Positions 33,468 to 43,096 of a stretch of DNA of 64,000 nucleotides are shown one piece after another; the first letter of the stretch is position 1, and each line of letters starts with the position of its first letter. The notes under the pieces were generated by a model, which saw nothing but the letters and a program-made list of their open reading frames with translations, was not told the DNA's origin and ran no database searches. The stretch is from Halomonas faecis. Its GTDB lineage: Bacteria > Pseudomonadota > Gammaproteobacteria > Pseudomonadales > Halomonadaceae. The translations under genes and the position numbers were made by a program. The DNA lies in NCBI RefSeq assembly GCF_010993975.1, contig NZ_JAACZO010000057.1:124001-188000 (forward strand). Direction: 5' to 3'.

Positions 33468-34128
33468 GCGGCCTCCTCGTCGGCAACCAGCCGACCTTCG
33501 CGCAGGCGCAGCGTCCGGTGGCGCAGCCGAGCGATCAGCGCCAGGTCGTGGCTGGCGATCATCACCGTGGTGCCGATACGGTTGAAGTCCTCGAACAGCG
33601 CCATGATGTCGGCGGAGAGCTGCGGGTCGAGATTGCCGGTGGGCTCGTCGGCCAGCAACAGCGACGGCTTGTTGACCACCGCCCGGGCGATGCCCACGCG
33701 CTGCTGTTCACCTCCGGAGAGTTCGATGGGCAGGGCGCGCTCGCGATGCAGGAGCCCCACCTTGTCGAGCGCGGCACGCACGCGACGTGCCGCTTCCCGG
33801 GGCTCCATGCCACGGATCTCCAGCGGCAAGGCCACGTTGTGATAGATCGAACGATCGAAGAGCAGCTGGTGGTCCTGGAAGACCACGCCGATCTGACGAC
33901 GATAGAAGGGAATCTGGCTCGAGTGCAGGCGGCCGATGTCATGCCCGGCGACCAGGATACGCCCGCGGGAGGGGCGCTCGAGACGCATGACCAACCGCAA
34001 CAGCGAACTCTTGCCGGCCCCTGAATGGCCAGTCAGGAAAACCATCTCGCCACGATGCACGCGAAAATCGAGGTTGGCGAGGGCTTCGAAGCGACCGCCG
34101 TAGCGTTTTCCCACGTGCTCGAAGACGA

Positions 34129-34132
<4 letters not shown>
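33464..34132 (-). CDS. ftsE: Cell division ATP-binding protein FtsE
   Basis: ABC ATPase partner of FtsX. The 222-residue product shows Walker A GHSGAGKSSLLRL (about residues 36-48), the ABC signature ELSGGEQQRVGIARA and Walker B LLLADEPTGNLD, followed by the H-loop ASHDLAL. It overlaps both neighbours by four bases (ATGA with ftsY and with ftsX), indicating tight translational coupling of the three genes. Confidence 0.97.
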
Positions 34133-35313
<1,181 letters not shown>

Positions 35314-35403
35314 GGGGGAATTCAGCCTCGCGGGTGAATGATCGCCACATCCTACCACCGCGCATCATGACTGTGGATAAAGCGGCAGGTACAATTCCCC
35401 CTC

Positions 35404-36036
35404 ATGAGTCGTCGCCGCCCTCCTTTCCGACAGCGCCACCAGCCCCACCGCCCCTCACGTGGCGGCGGACAGCTGCGCCTGATCGGCGGCGACTTCAAGC
35501 GCCGGCGGCTGCCGGTGCTCGACAGCCCCGGTCTCAGACCGACCCCCGACCGGATACGCGAGACGCTGTTCAACTGGCTGACCGCCGCCACCTCCGGCGC
35601 CCGCGTGCTGGATCTGTTCGCCGGTACCGGCGCCCTGGGGCTGGAGGCACTCTCCCGCGGCGCCGCCGAGGCGCATTTCGTGGAGCGCGATCCACGGGTG
35701 GCCCGCCAACTGACGAACAACCTCGCCACCCTGGATGCCACCGCACGCGGCCGGGTGATCGCTGCCGACGCGCTGGGCTTTCTCGCCGGAGAACCCTGGC
35801 CCTGCTCGCTGGCGTTTCTCGATCCCCCTTTCCGCCAGGGACTGGTCGCCCCCTGCTGCGCACGTCTCGAACAGGGCTGGCTCGCCGACGACGCCTGGAT
35901 CTACGTCGAGATGGAGTCGGAGGCACGACCGAAAGTGCCGGCCAGCTGGGCGCTGCACCGTGAAGTGCGCGCCGGCGACACCACCGCCCGCCTGTACCGG
36001 CGCCACATCGAGTCGCCGACCGGCGACGCTTGCTGA
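35404..36036 (+). CDS. rsmD: 16S rRNA (guanine(966)-N2)-methyltransferase
   Basis: Methylates G966 of 16S rRNA. The 210-residue product has a basic tail (residues 1-22), the RsmD opening GQLRLIGGDFKRRRLPV, RPTPDRIRETLFNWL, the SAM motif VLDLFAGTGALGLEALSRGA (about residues 67-86) and the catalytic LAFLDPPF. It is divergent from ftsY, the standard arrangement in gammaproteobacteria. Confidence 0.95.
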   Translation: MSRRRPPFRQRHQPHRPSRGGGQLRLIGGDFKRRRLPVLDSPGLRPTPDRIRETLFNWLTAATSGARVLDLFAGTGALGLEALSRGAAEAHFVERDPRVARQLTNNLATLDATARGRVIAADALGFLAGEPWPCSLAFLDPPFRQGLVAPCCARLEQGWLADDAWIYVEMESEARPKVPASWALHREVRAGDTTARLYRRHIESPTGDAC

Positions 36037-36126
36037 GCTCTCGTCGCGGCGTTACGCTGCCAGCTCCAATGCCCGCCCCATCATGATGGCCGGCCCGGAT
36101 CGCCAGGAAAACGTCAGGAGAAAAGG

Positions 36127-36330
36127 ATGAGCAGCGAACTCTTCAACCGGCTCGAACAGAAGGTCGCCAGCGCCGTGGAGGCTCTGGAGCTGTACAGGAT
36201 GGAAGCCGAAGAGCTGCGCGAAGAGAACCGTCGCCTCAAGCAGGAGCGCGAGGAGTGGGAGCGCCGCCTCAGTGACCTGCTGGGCAAGTTCGACGATGTC
36301 GAGACGGACCCGACGAACAGCGAACGCTGA
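36127..36330 (+). CDS. Small coiled-coil protein, ZapB-like (TIGR02449 type)
   Basis: A 67-residue protein that is almost entirely one predicted coiled coil: NRLEQKVASAVEALELYRME, then EENRRLKQEREEWERRLSDL with regular heptads. It resembles the ZapB-like family found near cell-division genes in gammaproteobacteria. A role as an FtsZ-ring accessory is inferred from that likeness and from the neighbouring ftsYEX. AAAAGG upstream of the ATG supports the start. Confidence 0.75.
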   Translation: MSSELFNRLEQKVASAVEALELYRMEAEELREENRRLKQEREEWERRLSDLLGKFDDVETDPTNSER

Positions 36331-36334
36331 CCGC

Positions 36335-36793
36335 TCAACCCAGCGGGAGGGAGAGGAGTAGCGCATCTTCCCGCTGGCTCGTCCCTTCCAGCGGCGGGTA
36401 GTAGGCGCAGCGACGACCGTCCTCGACGAACCCGGCCCGCGCGTAGAGAGCCCGGGCGGGTGCATTACCTTCACGCACCTCCAGCAGCAAGCGTTCGCTT
36501 CCCCAGGCGTGCGCCTGGTCTATCACGGCGTCGAGCATTAGCACGGCAACCCCCTGACGACGCCAGTCCGGCGCCACCAGCAGCGCCTGAAGCTCCGCAT
36601 CGAAGGGTAGCCGCGCCACCACGGCATGCCCCACCAATACGCCCCCGCTTTCCACGCCCAGCACGAGCATCGCCGGATCGCTCAGCGCCGCCAGCAACTG
36701 CCGCGAACGCAATGCCGGCGGCTGTGTCGTCTCCAGCGCCTCCAGCGTCGCCGCGTCCGTCTCGTCCAGCCGACGCAGCCGTCGCTCAGTCAT
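36335..36793 (-). CDS. rimI: Ribosomal protein alanine N-acetyltransferase RimI family
   Basis: GNAT acetyltransferase; RimI acetylates the N-terminus of ribosomal protein S18. The 152-residue product shows the acetyl-CoA-binding region LQALLVAPDWRRQGVAVLML (about residues 66-85), with Ala at the second Gly position of the classic R/Q-x-x-G-x-G/A motif, and the C-terminal ERLLLEVREGNAPARALYAR with FVEDGRR, typical of RimI. It overlaps the end of holD by eight bases, which matches the E. coli order holD-rimI. Confidence 0.9.
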   Translation of the reverse strand: MTERRLRRLDETDAATLEALETTQPPALRSRQLLAALSDPAMLVLGVESGGVLVGHAVVARLPFDAELQALLVAPDWRRQGVAVLMLDAVIDQAHAWGSERLLLEVREGNAPARALYARAGFVEDGRRCAYYPPLEGTSQREDALLLSLPLG

Positions 36794-37598
36794 GCCAGGC
36801 TCGTCGCCAGCCGGCCAGTCGCGGCCACAGTGCCCGCTTGGCGTCAGCACTGGCAGCCAGCTCATCGAGCGAGGGCTCCTGCCAGCCAGGCAGCCCCAGC
36901 AACTTACAGCGCTCCTCCGTCATGCCCAGCAGCGGCACCAGAATGTCATCATGCCCGAAGAGCAGCACCCGTTCCGGCGACCAGCCGCGCCACCCGGCAC
37001 CCTCGATGAACGCCTGCAAGCCCTGCCGCGCCTCCTCCTCCGGCTCAGCGACCGGCATGCCCTCCGCCAGCGGCCAGCCAAACGCCTGAAACGTCGGTGC
37101 CTCGCGCAGGTCGATGCCGGCTGCGGAGAGGATGTTGCCGAGCAGCCGCACGCCGACCGCACCGGGGGGCCGGTCGCCGGGCAGCAGCACCAGCCAGCGC
37201 CCATCCAGGCAGGCAATCTGCACGGTGAAACGCAGCGGTTCGCGGAAGGCTTCCGTCATCGCCTCGTGAATCGGCTCGCCAGACGATGACGCCTCCTCGC
37301 TCGCTGCTGGCGTCGGCTCCAGCAGCTGCCGCGCTCGTCCGGGAGCGACCGCCTCCGGCGCTGCCTGCTGAGTCGGTTCGCTCTCCTGCGGGGACCGAGC
37401 GGGCCGCTGCTGCGCTTCGCGCTCGGCCTCATCGAGCAGCTCGTGAAGGCGTTGAGCCGGTGCAGCGCTAGGCTGCGGCGTCGCAGGCACCCAGTCGCAG
37501 GCCGCGCTCGCGCGGGCATTGGGTAGCCGATAGCGCGGCACCCAAGCCGTCAGCCCCATGGCCTCCAGGTACTGGAGGCGCTGCGGTTCGCCGGTCAC
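36786..37598 (-). CDS. holD: Probable DNA polymerase III psi subunit (HolD), expanded
   Basis: Psi joins the clamp-loader complex and, through chi, single-strand-binding protein. The 270-residue product is about twice E. coli HolD (137). I aligned it by eye: the N-terminal RLQYLEAMGLTAWVPR matches the conserved E. coli segment WQLQQLGITQWSLR, and the C-terminal DELAASADAKRALWPRLAGW matches DLRANPTARAALWQQI. Residues about 38-110 are a low-complexity Ala/Pro/Glu/Gln linker absent from E. coli. The GTG start at 37598 overlaps the bolA stop (GTGA) and gives the expected N-terminal offset; a longer frame has no likeness. Position before rimI supports the call, which is still inference. Confidence 0.7.
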   Translation of the reverse strand: MTGEPQRLQYLEAMGLTAWVPRYRLPNARASAACDWVPATPQPSAAPAQRLHELLDEAEREAQQRPARSPQESEPTQQAAPEAVAPGRARQLLEPTPAASEEASSSGEPIHEAMTEAFREPLRFTVQIACLDGRWLVLLPGDRPPGAVGVRLLGNILSAAGIDLREAPTFQAFGWPLAEGMPVAEPEEEARQGLQAFIEGAGWRGWSPERVLLFGHDDILVPLLGMTEERCKLLGLPGWQEPSLDELAASADAKRALWPRLAGWRRAWHD

Positions 37599-37903
37599 GC
37601 CCCAGCGCCGCGACAGTTGGGTGAATCGGGGCGCATCCGGCCGCTCGCCTCCCACTCCTGCGGGGTGTAGAGATGCAGGGCCAGTGCATGGACCGGGCCG
37701 GAAAGTTCGTCGGCCAGCAGCGCGTAGATGCGCTGGTGACGCTTGACCGGCATCAGCCCCTCGAAGCGCTCGGAGACCAGCGTCACTTTGAAGTGGGTCT
37801 CCGAATTGGGCGGCACGGCATGCCGATGACTTTCATTCTCCACCGTCAGCACACTCGGTTCGAGGGCCTGCAACTTCTCTTCAATGACGGCTTGAATGCT
37901 CAT
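37595..37903 (-). CDS. bolA: BolA family protein
   Basis: A 102-residue stress-response protein that binds monothiol glutaredoxin and iron-sulfur clusters and can bind DNA. Visible are ESHRHAVPPNSETHFKVTLV (with the conserved histidine region), the helix-turn-helix-like FEGLMPVKRHQRIYALLADE and GPVHALALHLYTPQEW near the C-terminus. The start overlaps the end of the MFS gene by 23 bases, and the stop overlaps holD, so all sit in one overlapping minus-strand run. Confidence 0.93.
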   Translation of the reverse strand: MSIQAVIEEKLQALEPSVLTVENESHRHAVPPNSETHFKVTLVSERFEGLMPVKRHQRIYALLADELSGPVHALALHLYTPQEWEASGRMRPDSPNCRGAGA

Positions 37904-39356
37904 GAGGGCTCCTCGATGATGGGTTTGGCACCATTGTACTCCCTTGCCCGGACACCGACGATGGCGTCATCCGGGCTCGATTCAGAGCGGCACCCGCCAG
38001 CGGCATGCGCGCCAGGCTAGCGACGAGGGAGAGCGTGCAGGCGGCCCCTCCCACCCACAGCGAGGCCTGCACGGGCGCGCCCGCAGCCAGGAAGGCGCCC
38101 ACCAGTGCCACGCCCAACGACTGCCCGACGGTGCGCATGGTGCTCATCACCCCAGAAGCGTTAGCGCTGCGTTCGCGTGGCACGCTGGCCATCATTTCGC
38201 GGTTGTTGGGGGGCTGGAAGAGTCCGAAGCCGAGACCGCACAGCGCCGTGCGCCACAGGCCATCGACGATGCCCGCTTGCGCCTCGAGCCTGGCCAGGGC
38301 GATGAGACCGCCGATCAGCAGCACCAGACCGATACTCGACAGCACGCTGGGATTGACGCGGTCGGCCAACCGCCCCGCCAGTGGCCCCACCAGCATGATG
38401 GCCAGCGGCCAGGGAGTGAACAGCCACGCCGTCTGCAGCGGCGAGAAGCCCATCTCCTGCTGGTAGAGAAACGACAACGCCACGAAGGCGAGTCCCTGGC
38501 CGATGAACGCCAGCCCCGAGGCGGAGACCGCCAGGCTAAAGCGAGGCTCGTCGAACAGCGACAGAGGCAGGAGCGGATGCACGGCGTGACGCTGGCGACG
38601 CAGAAAGAGCCACCCGGCGCCCAGGCCGAGCGCCAGCCAGCCCAGCGCCTGCCAGGCCGGCGCGCCATGCCCCAGAGTATCCATGGCGAGAAAGACGCTG
38701 GCCAGCGTCGTGATGGAGAGCAACGCACCGACGGCATCGAAGCCACGATGCCGACGCGACTCGCAGGGCAGCGCACGCCGCGCCAGCCACAGTGCGCAGA
38801 GCCCGAGAGGCAGGTGCAGGGCGAAGAGCCAGGGCCAACTGGCCATGGAGAGCACCAGCCCACCCAGCGCCGGGCCCGAGGCATAGCCGCCCGCCACCAC
38901 CAGAGCGCTGAGCCCCAGCGCGCTGCCCAACAGCCGAGAGGGGAAGATCGCCCGATAAAGCGACGGGCCGATGGAGAGCGTCGCCGCCGCCCCTAGCCCC
39001 TGCAGGGCACGAAAGACCAGCAACCACTCCAGGCTGCGCGATAGTGCCGCACCCAGGGAGGCGCAAACGAACAGCGCCAGCCCCGCTACGTAGAGGCGAC
39101 GCCGGGTGACCAGTTCGCTGAGCGCTGCGCACACCAGCAGGAAGGCCGCACAGGTGACCTGGAAGAGGTTGGTCACCCACACGGCGCGTGACTCGGCCAC
39201 GCCCAGATCGCGGGCGATGCTGGGCAGCGCCAGGTTGACCATGGTGGTGTCCACCACCGCCATCAAGGTACCCAGCACCAGAGCCAGCACGGCCAGGCGT
39301 CGTTCCGGCCCCGGCAGGCCATCGTCGCCGGGACGGCTCTCGAAGAGTCGACTCAT
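37881..39356 (-). CDS. MFS transporter, DHA2 (14-helix) drug-exporter type
   Basis: A 491-residue inner-membrane protein with about 14 hydrophobic spans. The first span ends in the DHA2 motif D1 pattern TLMAVVDTTMVNLALPSIARDLG, and the loop RRRLYVAGLALF follows motif A; PSLYRAIFPSRLLGSALGLS and GPALGGLVLSMASWPWLF (motif C-like) come next. Members export drugs, dyes or metabolites by proton antiport; the substrate is unknown. ATG at 39356 is preferred over a 19-codon extension. The 3' end overlaps bolA by 23 bases, an unusual pairing. Confidence 0.87.
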   Translation of the reverse strand: MSRLFESRPGDDGLPGPERRLAVLALVLGTLMAVVDTTMVNLALPSIARDLGVAESRAVWVTNLFQVTCAAFLLVCAALSELVTRRRLYVAGLALFVCASLGAALSRSLEWLLVFRALQGLGAAATLSIGPSLYRAIFPSRLLGSALGLSALVVAGGYASGPALGGLVLSMASWPWLFALHLPLGLCALWLARRALPCESRRHRGFDAVGALLSITTLASVFLAMDTLGHGAPAWQALGWLALGLGAGWLFLRRQRHAVHPLLPLSLFDEPRFSLAVSASGLAFIGQGLAFVALSFLYQQEMGFSPLQTAWLFTPWPLAIMLVGPLAGRLADRVNPSVLSSIGLVLLIGGLIALARLEAQAGIVDGLWRTALCGLGFGLFQPPNNREMMASVPRERSANASGVMSTMRTVGQSLGVALVGAFLAAGAPVQASLWVGGAACTLSLVASLARMPLAGAALNRARMTPSSVSGQGSTMVPNPSSRSPHEHSSRH

Positions 39357-39389
39357 GCCGTTTCCATCGCTGCGGGGACCATCAAAGAC

Positions 39390-39411
39390 GAAACCGGCCG
39401 AAGCCGGTTTC
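39390..39411 (-). terminator. Terminator after the 39.4-kb hypothetical gene
   Basis: A perfect 9-bp stem (GAAACCGGC with GCCGGTTTC) with loop CGAA, 27 bp beyond the stop codon of the small acidic protein gene. The stem ends in TTTC on the minus strand. It separates that gene from the MFS gene. Confidence 0.7.
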
Positions 39412-39438
39412 ACTGTGCGGGAGGGGCCCGTTACAGGC

Positions 39439-39825
39439 TCAATCCTGATCGACGTCCATCAGCAGACTATCGTCCACCTCGGAGATTTCCAGTGCCGCCT
39501 CGTCATCCAGGTCGATGGCCAGGTAGCTGTGCTCGAACTGCAGGAAACGCTGGAAGAGCGCCCAGTCCAGCGTTTCTGGCCACTGGCGTTCGTCTTCCTC
39601 CCAGGCACGCAGCTCGGTCTCGAGGATCTCGAGATAACGCTCGCGCACGAAAGCCTCCAAGGCCTCGGGCGTGTCCATCTCGGGAATCAGGTAGACGGTG
39701 CTTTCGCGTTCGACATCGCCAAGCGTCAGGTCGTCATCGCCCACGGTGGGCTCCAGCGCATTGATCCACTCCACGAAGTGGCGGGTCGGCCGGACGCTCA
39801 GGGCAGAGCGGTTGAGCAGTTTCAT
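39439..39825 (-). CDS. Conserved acidic protein of unknown function
   Basis: A 128-residue, strongly acidic cytoplasmic protein (many Asp and Glu, notably LAIDLDDEAALEISEVDDSL and a final DVDQD). The N-terminal MKLLNRSALSVRPTRHFVEW followed by STVYLIPEMDTPEALEAF resembles a small conserved family in pseudomonads and other gammaproteobacteria with no assigned role. There are no cysteines, signal peptide or membrane helices. It lies 172 bp downstream of lysS on the same strand and is closed by a terminator. Confidence 0.72.
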   Translation of the reverse strand: MKLLNRSALSVRPTRHFVEWINALEPTVGDDDLTLGDVERESTVYLIPEMDTPEALEAFVRERYLEILETELRAWEEDERQWPETLDWALFQRFLQFEHSYLAIDLDDEAALEISEVDDSLLMDVDQD

Positions 39826-39997
39826 CGGGGTCTCCTCGACGTCGAAACGCTGACCATTATGGGCGCTGGTCGCGGCGTTTACCAATGCTTCCGCCCATCG
39901 GCGCAACACAGCCCCGGGGCTGGTCCGGGGGCAGGCTAGGCACTCAGGCGCTCGCCCTTCCGCCTTAGCAACAACGCCTGGCCGAAGCGCAGCCCCT

Positions 39998-41548
39998 TCA
40001 ATCTCCTTCAGGGCGCATCGCCGGGAACAGCAGCACATCGCGAATCGAGGCGCTGTCGGTCAGCAGCATCACCAGGCGGTCGATGCCGATGCCCTCGCCG
40101 GCGGTGGGCGGCAGACCGTACTCCAGCGCGCGCACGTAGTCGGCATCGAAATACATCGCCTCGTCGTCGCCGGCCTCCTTCTCGGCCACCTGCTCGCGGA
40201 AGCGCTCGGCCTGGTCCTCGGCGTCGTTGAGCTCCGAGAAGCCGTTGGCGATCTCGCGGCCGCCGACGAAGAACTCGAAGCGCTCGGTGACGAAGGGGTC
40301 GCTGTCCTTGCGACGCGCCAGCGGGCTCACCTCGGTGGGATAGTCGGTGATGAAGGTGGGCTGCTGGAGACGATGTTCCACGGTCTTCTCGAAGATCTCG
40401 ATCTGGACCTTGCCCAGGCCCCAGCCGTCCTTGACGTCGATATCCAGGCGCTCGGCGATCTGACGGGCGGCACTCTCGTCGGCCAGCGCCTCGGCATGGA
40501 TGTCCGGGTTGTACTCGAGAATCGAGTCGAAGACGCTCAGACGGCGCAGCGGCCGCCCGAAGTCGTACTCGTAGTGCTCGAGCACCTCACCGTCGCTGTT
40601 GCGCACGGTGTTGACCACGGTGGTGGTGCCCAGCACCTCTCGGGTGATCGTGCGCAGCATCTCCTCGGTGAGGTCCATCAGGTCGTGGTAGTCCGCGTAG
40701 GCCTGATAGAACTCGACCATGGTGAACTCGGGATTGTGGCGCGTGGAGAGGCCTTCGTTGCGGAAATTGCGATTGATCTCGAAGACCTTCTCGAAGCCGC
40801 CCACCACCAGGCGCTTGAGGTAGAGCTCCGGCGCGATGCGCAGGTACATGTCGAGGTCGAGCGCATTGTGGTGGGTGACGAAGGGCCGCGCCGTGGCGCC
40901 ACCGGGAATCGGCTGCAGCATGGGGGTTTCCACCTCCATGAAGCCGCGCGCCTCGAAGAAACGTCGCATGGCGCTGATCACTCCGGCACGGGTTTCGAAC
41001 ACCCGGCGCGAGCCGGGATTCATGATCAGATCCACGTAGCGCTGGCGATAGCGCGCCTCCATGTCGGTGAGACCGTGGAACTTGTCGGGCAACGGCCGCA
41101 GGCTCTTGGTGAGCAGCGTTGCCTCGTCCATCTTCACGTAGAGGTCGCCCTTGCCCGACTTGTGCACCGCCCCCCGGCCAGCGACGATGTCGCCGATGTC
41201 CCAGCCTTTGATGTCCTCGAGCGTCTCGGCCGGCAACCCCTTCTTGTCGACGTAGAGCTGGATCTGGCCACTGACGTCCTGGATGACGATGAAGGGGCCG
41301 CGCTTGCGCAGGATTCGCCCGGCCACGCAGGCCTGGCGATCCAATTCCTCGAGCTCGGCCTTGTCCTTGTCGCCCAGTTCATCGATCAGCTCGGCGGCAT
41401 GGCTGTCGCGGCGCACGTGATTGGGAAAAGCGCTCGCGCCACGCGCCGCCGCCTGCTCACGCCGCGCGGCGAGCTTGGCGCGCCGCTCGGCGATCAGACG
41501 ATTCTCGTCGGTTTGCGGGCTATCCGGTGAAGAGCTCTGGTTGGCCAT
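39998..41548 (-). CDS. lysS: Lysine-tRNA ligase, class II
   Basis: Charges tRNA-Lys. The 516-residue product has the N-terminal OB-fold anticodon-binding domain ([20 protein letters not shown], about residues 75-94), motif 1 around [17 protein letters not shown], motif 2 [20 protein letters not shown] and motif 3 [11 protein letters not shown] near the C-terminus. ATG start at 41548, 84 bp after prfB on the same strand; prfB-lysS is a conserved pair. A 13-bp stem hairpin lies in the gap. Confidence 0.97.
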   Translation of the reverse strand: MANQSSSPDSPQTDENRLIAERRAKLAARREQAAARGASAFPNHVRRDSHAAELIDELGDKDKAELEELDRQACVAGRILRKRGPFIVIQDVSGQIQLYVDKKGLPAETLEDIKGWDIGDIVAGRGAVHKSGKGDLYVKMDEATLLTKSLRPLPDKFHGLTDMEARYRQRYVDLIMNPGSRRVFETRAGVISAMRRFFEARGFMEVETPMLQPIPGGATARPFVTHHNALDLDMYLRIAPELYLKRLVVGGFEKVFEINRNFRNEGLSTRHNPEFTMVEFYQAYADYHDLMDLTEEMLRTITREVLGTTTVVNTVRNSDGEVLEHYEYDFGRPLRRLSVFDSILEYNPDIHAEALADESAARQIAERLDIDVKDGWGLGKVQIEIFEKTVEHRLQQPTFITDYPTEVSPLARRKDSDPFVTERFEFFVGGREIANGFSELNDAEDQAERFREQVAEKEAGDDEAMYFDADYVRALEYGLPPTAGEGIGIDRLVMLLTDSASIRDVLLFPAMRPEGD

Positions 41549-41585
41549 GTCGTTACCTGTAAAAATGGGCTACTGGCTGCGAGCG

Positions 41586-41623
41586 ACGGGCCACGAGCTG
41601 GCTGACTACTGCTCGTGGCCCGT
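41586..41623 (-). terminator. Hairpin between prfB and lysS
   Basis: A perfect 13-bp stem (ACGGGCCACGAGC with GCTCGTGGCCCGT) starts 9 bp past the prfB stop. A TTTTT run occurs on the minus strand, but about 20 bp after the stem, so it is not a classic terminator. It may tune lysS read-through. Confidence 0.55.
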
Positions 41624-41632
41624 GGCGCGAGG

Positions 41633-42731
41633 CTACAGGCCTTGCTTGAGGCTGGCTTCGATGAACTGATCCAGATCGCCGTCCAGCACCTTCTCGCAGT
41701 TGCTCGTCTGCACGCCGGTGCGCAGATCCTTGATGCGCTGGTCGTCGAGCACGTAGGAGCGGATCTGACTGCCCCAGCCGATGTCCGCCTTGGCCTCCTC
41801 GGCCTGCTGCTTGGCGGCGTTGCGCTTGTCCATCTCGTGCTCCCACAGCTTCGCCTTGAGCTGCTTCATGGCGAAGTCGCGGTTGGCATGCTGGCTGCGC
41901 TGGCTCTGGCACGCCACCACGATACCGGTCGGCTCGTGGGTGATGCGCACGGCGGAGTCGGTGGTGTTGACGTGCTGGCCGCCCGCCCCGCTGGAGCGAT
42001 AGGTGTCGACGCGCAGGTCCGCCGGGTTGATCTCAACCTCGAAGCTGTCGTCCACCTCCGGCGACAGGAACACCGAGGCAAAGGAGGTGTGGCGACGCCC
42101 ACCGGAATCGAAGGGACTCTTGCGCACCAGGCGGTGAACGCCGGTCTCGGTGCGCAGCCAGCCGAAGGCGTAATCGCCCTGCACATGCAGGGTCGCCGAC
42201 TTGATGCCGGCCACCTCGCCGCCGGAGAGCTCGATGATTTCCGCCTTGAAGCCGTGGTGCTCGCACCAGCGCAGGTACATGCGCAGCAGCATGTTGGCCC
42301 AGTCCTGGGCCTCGGTGCCACCGGAACCGGCCTGGATGTCCAAGTAGGCGTTGTTGGCGTCCATCTCGCCGGAAAACATGCGCCGAAACTCGAGCTTCTG
42401 CAGGTTCGTCTCGAAGCCTTCGAGCTCCTTTTCGACCTCGGCGACAGTGCCTTCGTCCGCCTCCATCTCGGCCAGCTCCAGCAGGTCACGACTGTCGCCG
42501 AGCCCCTGCTCCAGCTCGTCGATGGTAGCGACGATCACCTCGAGCGTGGCGCGCTCCTTGCCGAGCTTCTGGGCGTAGTCCGGATCGCTCCACACGTCCG
42601 GGTCCTCGAGCTCGCGGGTCACTTCCTCTAGCCGATCCTTCTTCTCGGCATAGTCAAAGATACCCCCTCAGGACGTCTGTCCGCTCAGACAGGTCCTTGA
42701 TGCGGTTGTGGATGGCGTTGGTTTCCAGCAT
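41633..42731 (-). CDS. prfB: Peptide chain release factor 2 (programmed +1 frameshift)
   Basis: Releases completed proteins at UGA and UAA codons. Translation from ATG at 42731 gives 25 codons ending [11 protein letters not shown], then an in-frame UGA; the rest of the protein continues in the +1 frame as [12 protein letters not shown]. The full product is 365 residues. It carries the stop-recognition tripeptide SPF in [10 protein letters not shown] and the catalytic GGQ in [15 protein letters not shown]. The interruption is the natural autoregulatory frameshift, not a sequencing error. Confidence 0.97.
42653..42668 (-). promoter_or_regulatory. prfB programmed frameshift site
   Basis: On the minus strand the order is AGGGGG (42663-42668, internal Shine-Dalgarno), TAT, CTT (42657-42659, slippery codon), TGA (42654-42656), C. 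This is the canonical E. coli-type site: low RF2 stalls the ribosome at UGA and favours slippage from CUU to UUU, restoring synthesis of RF2. Confidence 0.97.
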
Positions 42732-42897
42732 GGATCGCTCACCTGAATCGTCAGTGGCAAAACGGCCGCCGCGGCACTGGTCGAACACCAGGCCCCGGCG
42801 GCACGGAAAAGACGGCCATTGTAGCGAATGTGCCGCGCCATCGCATCATGGCGACGTCGGCTAGCATAGCTATCGCAGTTAGCAAGTTTACTCGATG

Positions 42898-43010
42898 CTG
42901 ATCCGTCGACAGGTCTGCAAGGAGGCGCTGTGAACCCCTCCCTGGGCGCTACTTTTGCCATCCATGGCAAAAGACCTCCTCTTCGACCTGTCCCCGGCGC
43001 ACCTCGCCGT
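42898..43010 (-). repeat. Dispersed nested-palindrome element, short form, copy 3
   Basis: About 113 bp. The outer stem pairs GACAGGTC (42908-42915) with GACCTGTC (43,005 side removed in offset: 42985-42992) and AGGAGG (42920-42925) with CCTCCT (42975-42980). The inner hairpin is a perfect 10-bp stem, CTTTTGCCAT (42952-42961) with ATGGCAAAAG (42964-42973). It lies in the 365-bp gene-free gap between fadL and prfB (42732-43096), whose remainder holds the prfB leader and the fadL terminator. Confidence 0.9.
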
Positions 43011-43042
43011 GTTCAACTGCCATTGCCCTGCGTCGGCCAAAC

Positions 43043-43074
43043 GCAGGCGACCCGGCCGAAGCCGGGTCGCCTGC
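43043..43074 (-). terminator. Terminator after fadL
   Basis: A perfect 14-bp stem (GCAGGCGACCCGGC with GCCGGGTCGCCTGC) with loop CGAA, 22 bp beyond the fadL stop codon. No long T tract follows, but the stem is very stable. Confidence 0.75.
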
Positions 43075-43096
43075 ATCGCGATGAACGGGTTCGCCG

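Noticed and set aside
41633..42731. prfB as a frameshifted pseudogene
   Set aside because: The break matches the programmed RF2 frameshift signal exactly and the downstream frame is intact with SPF and GGQ.
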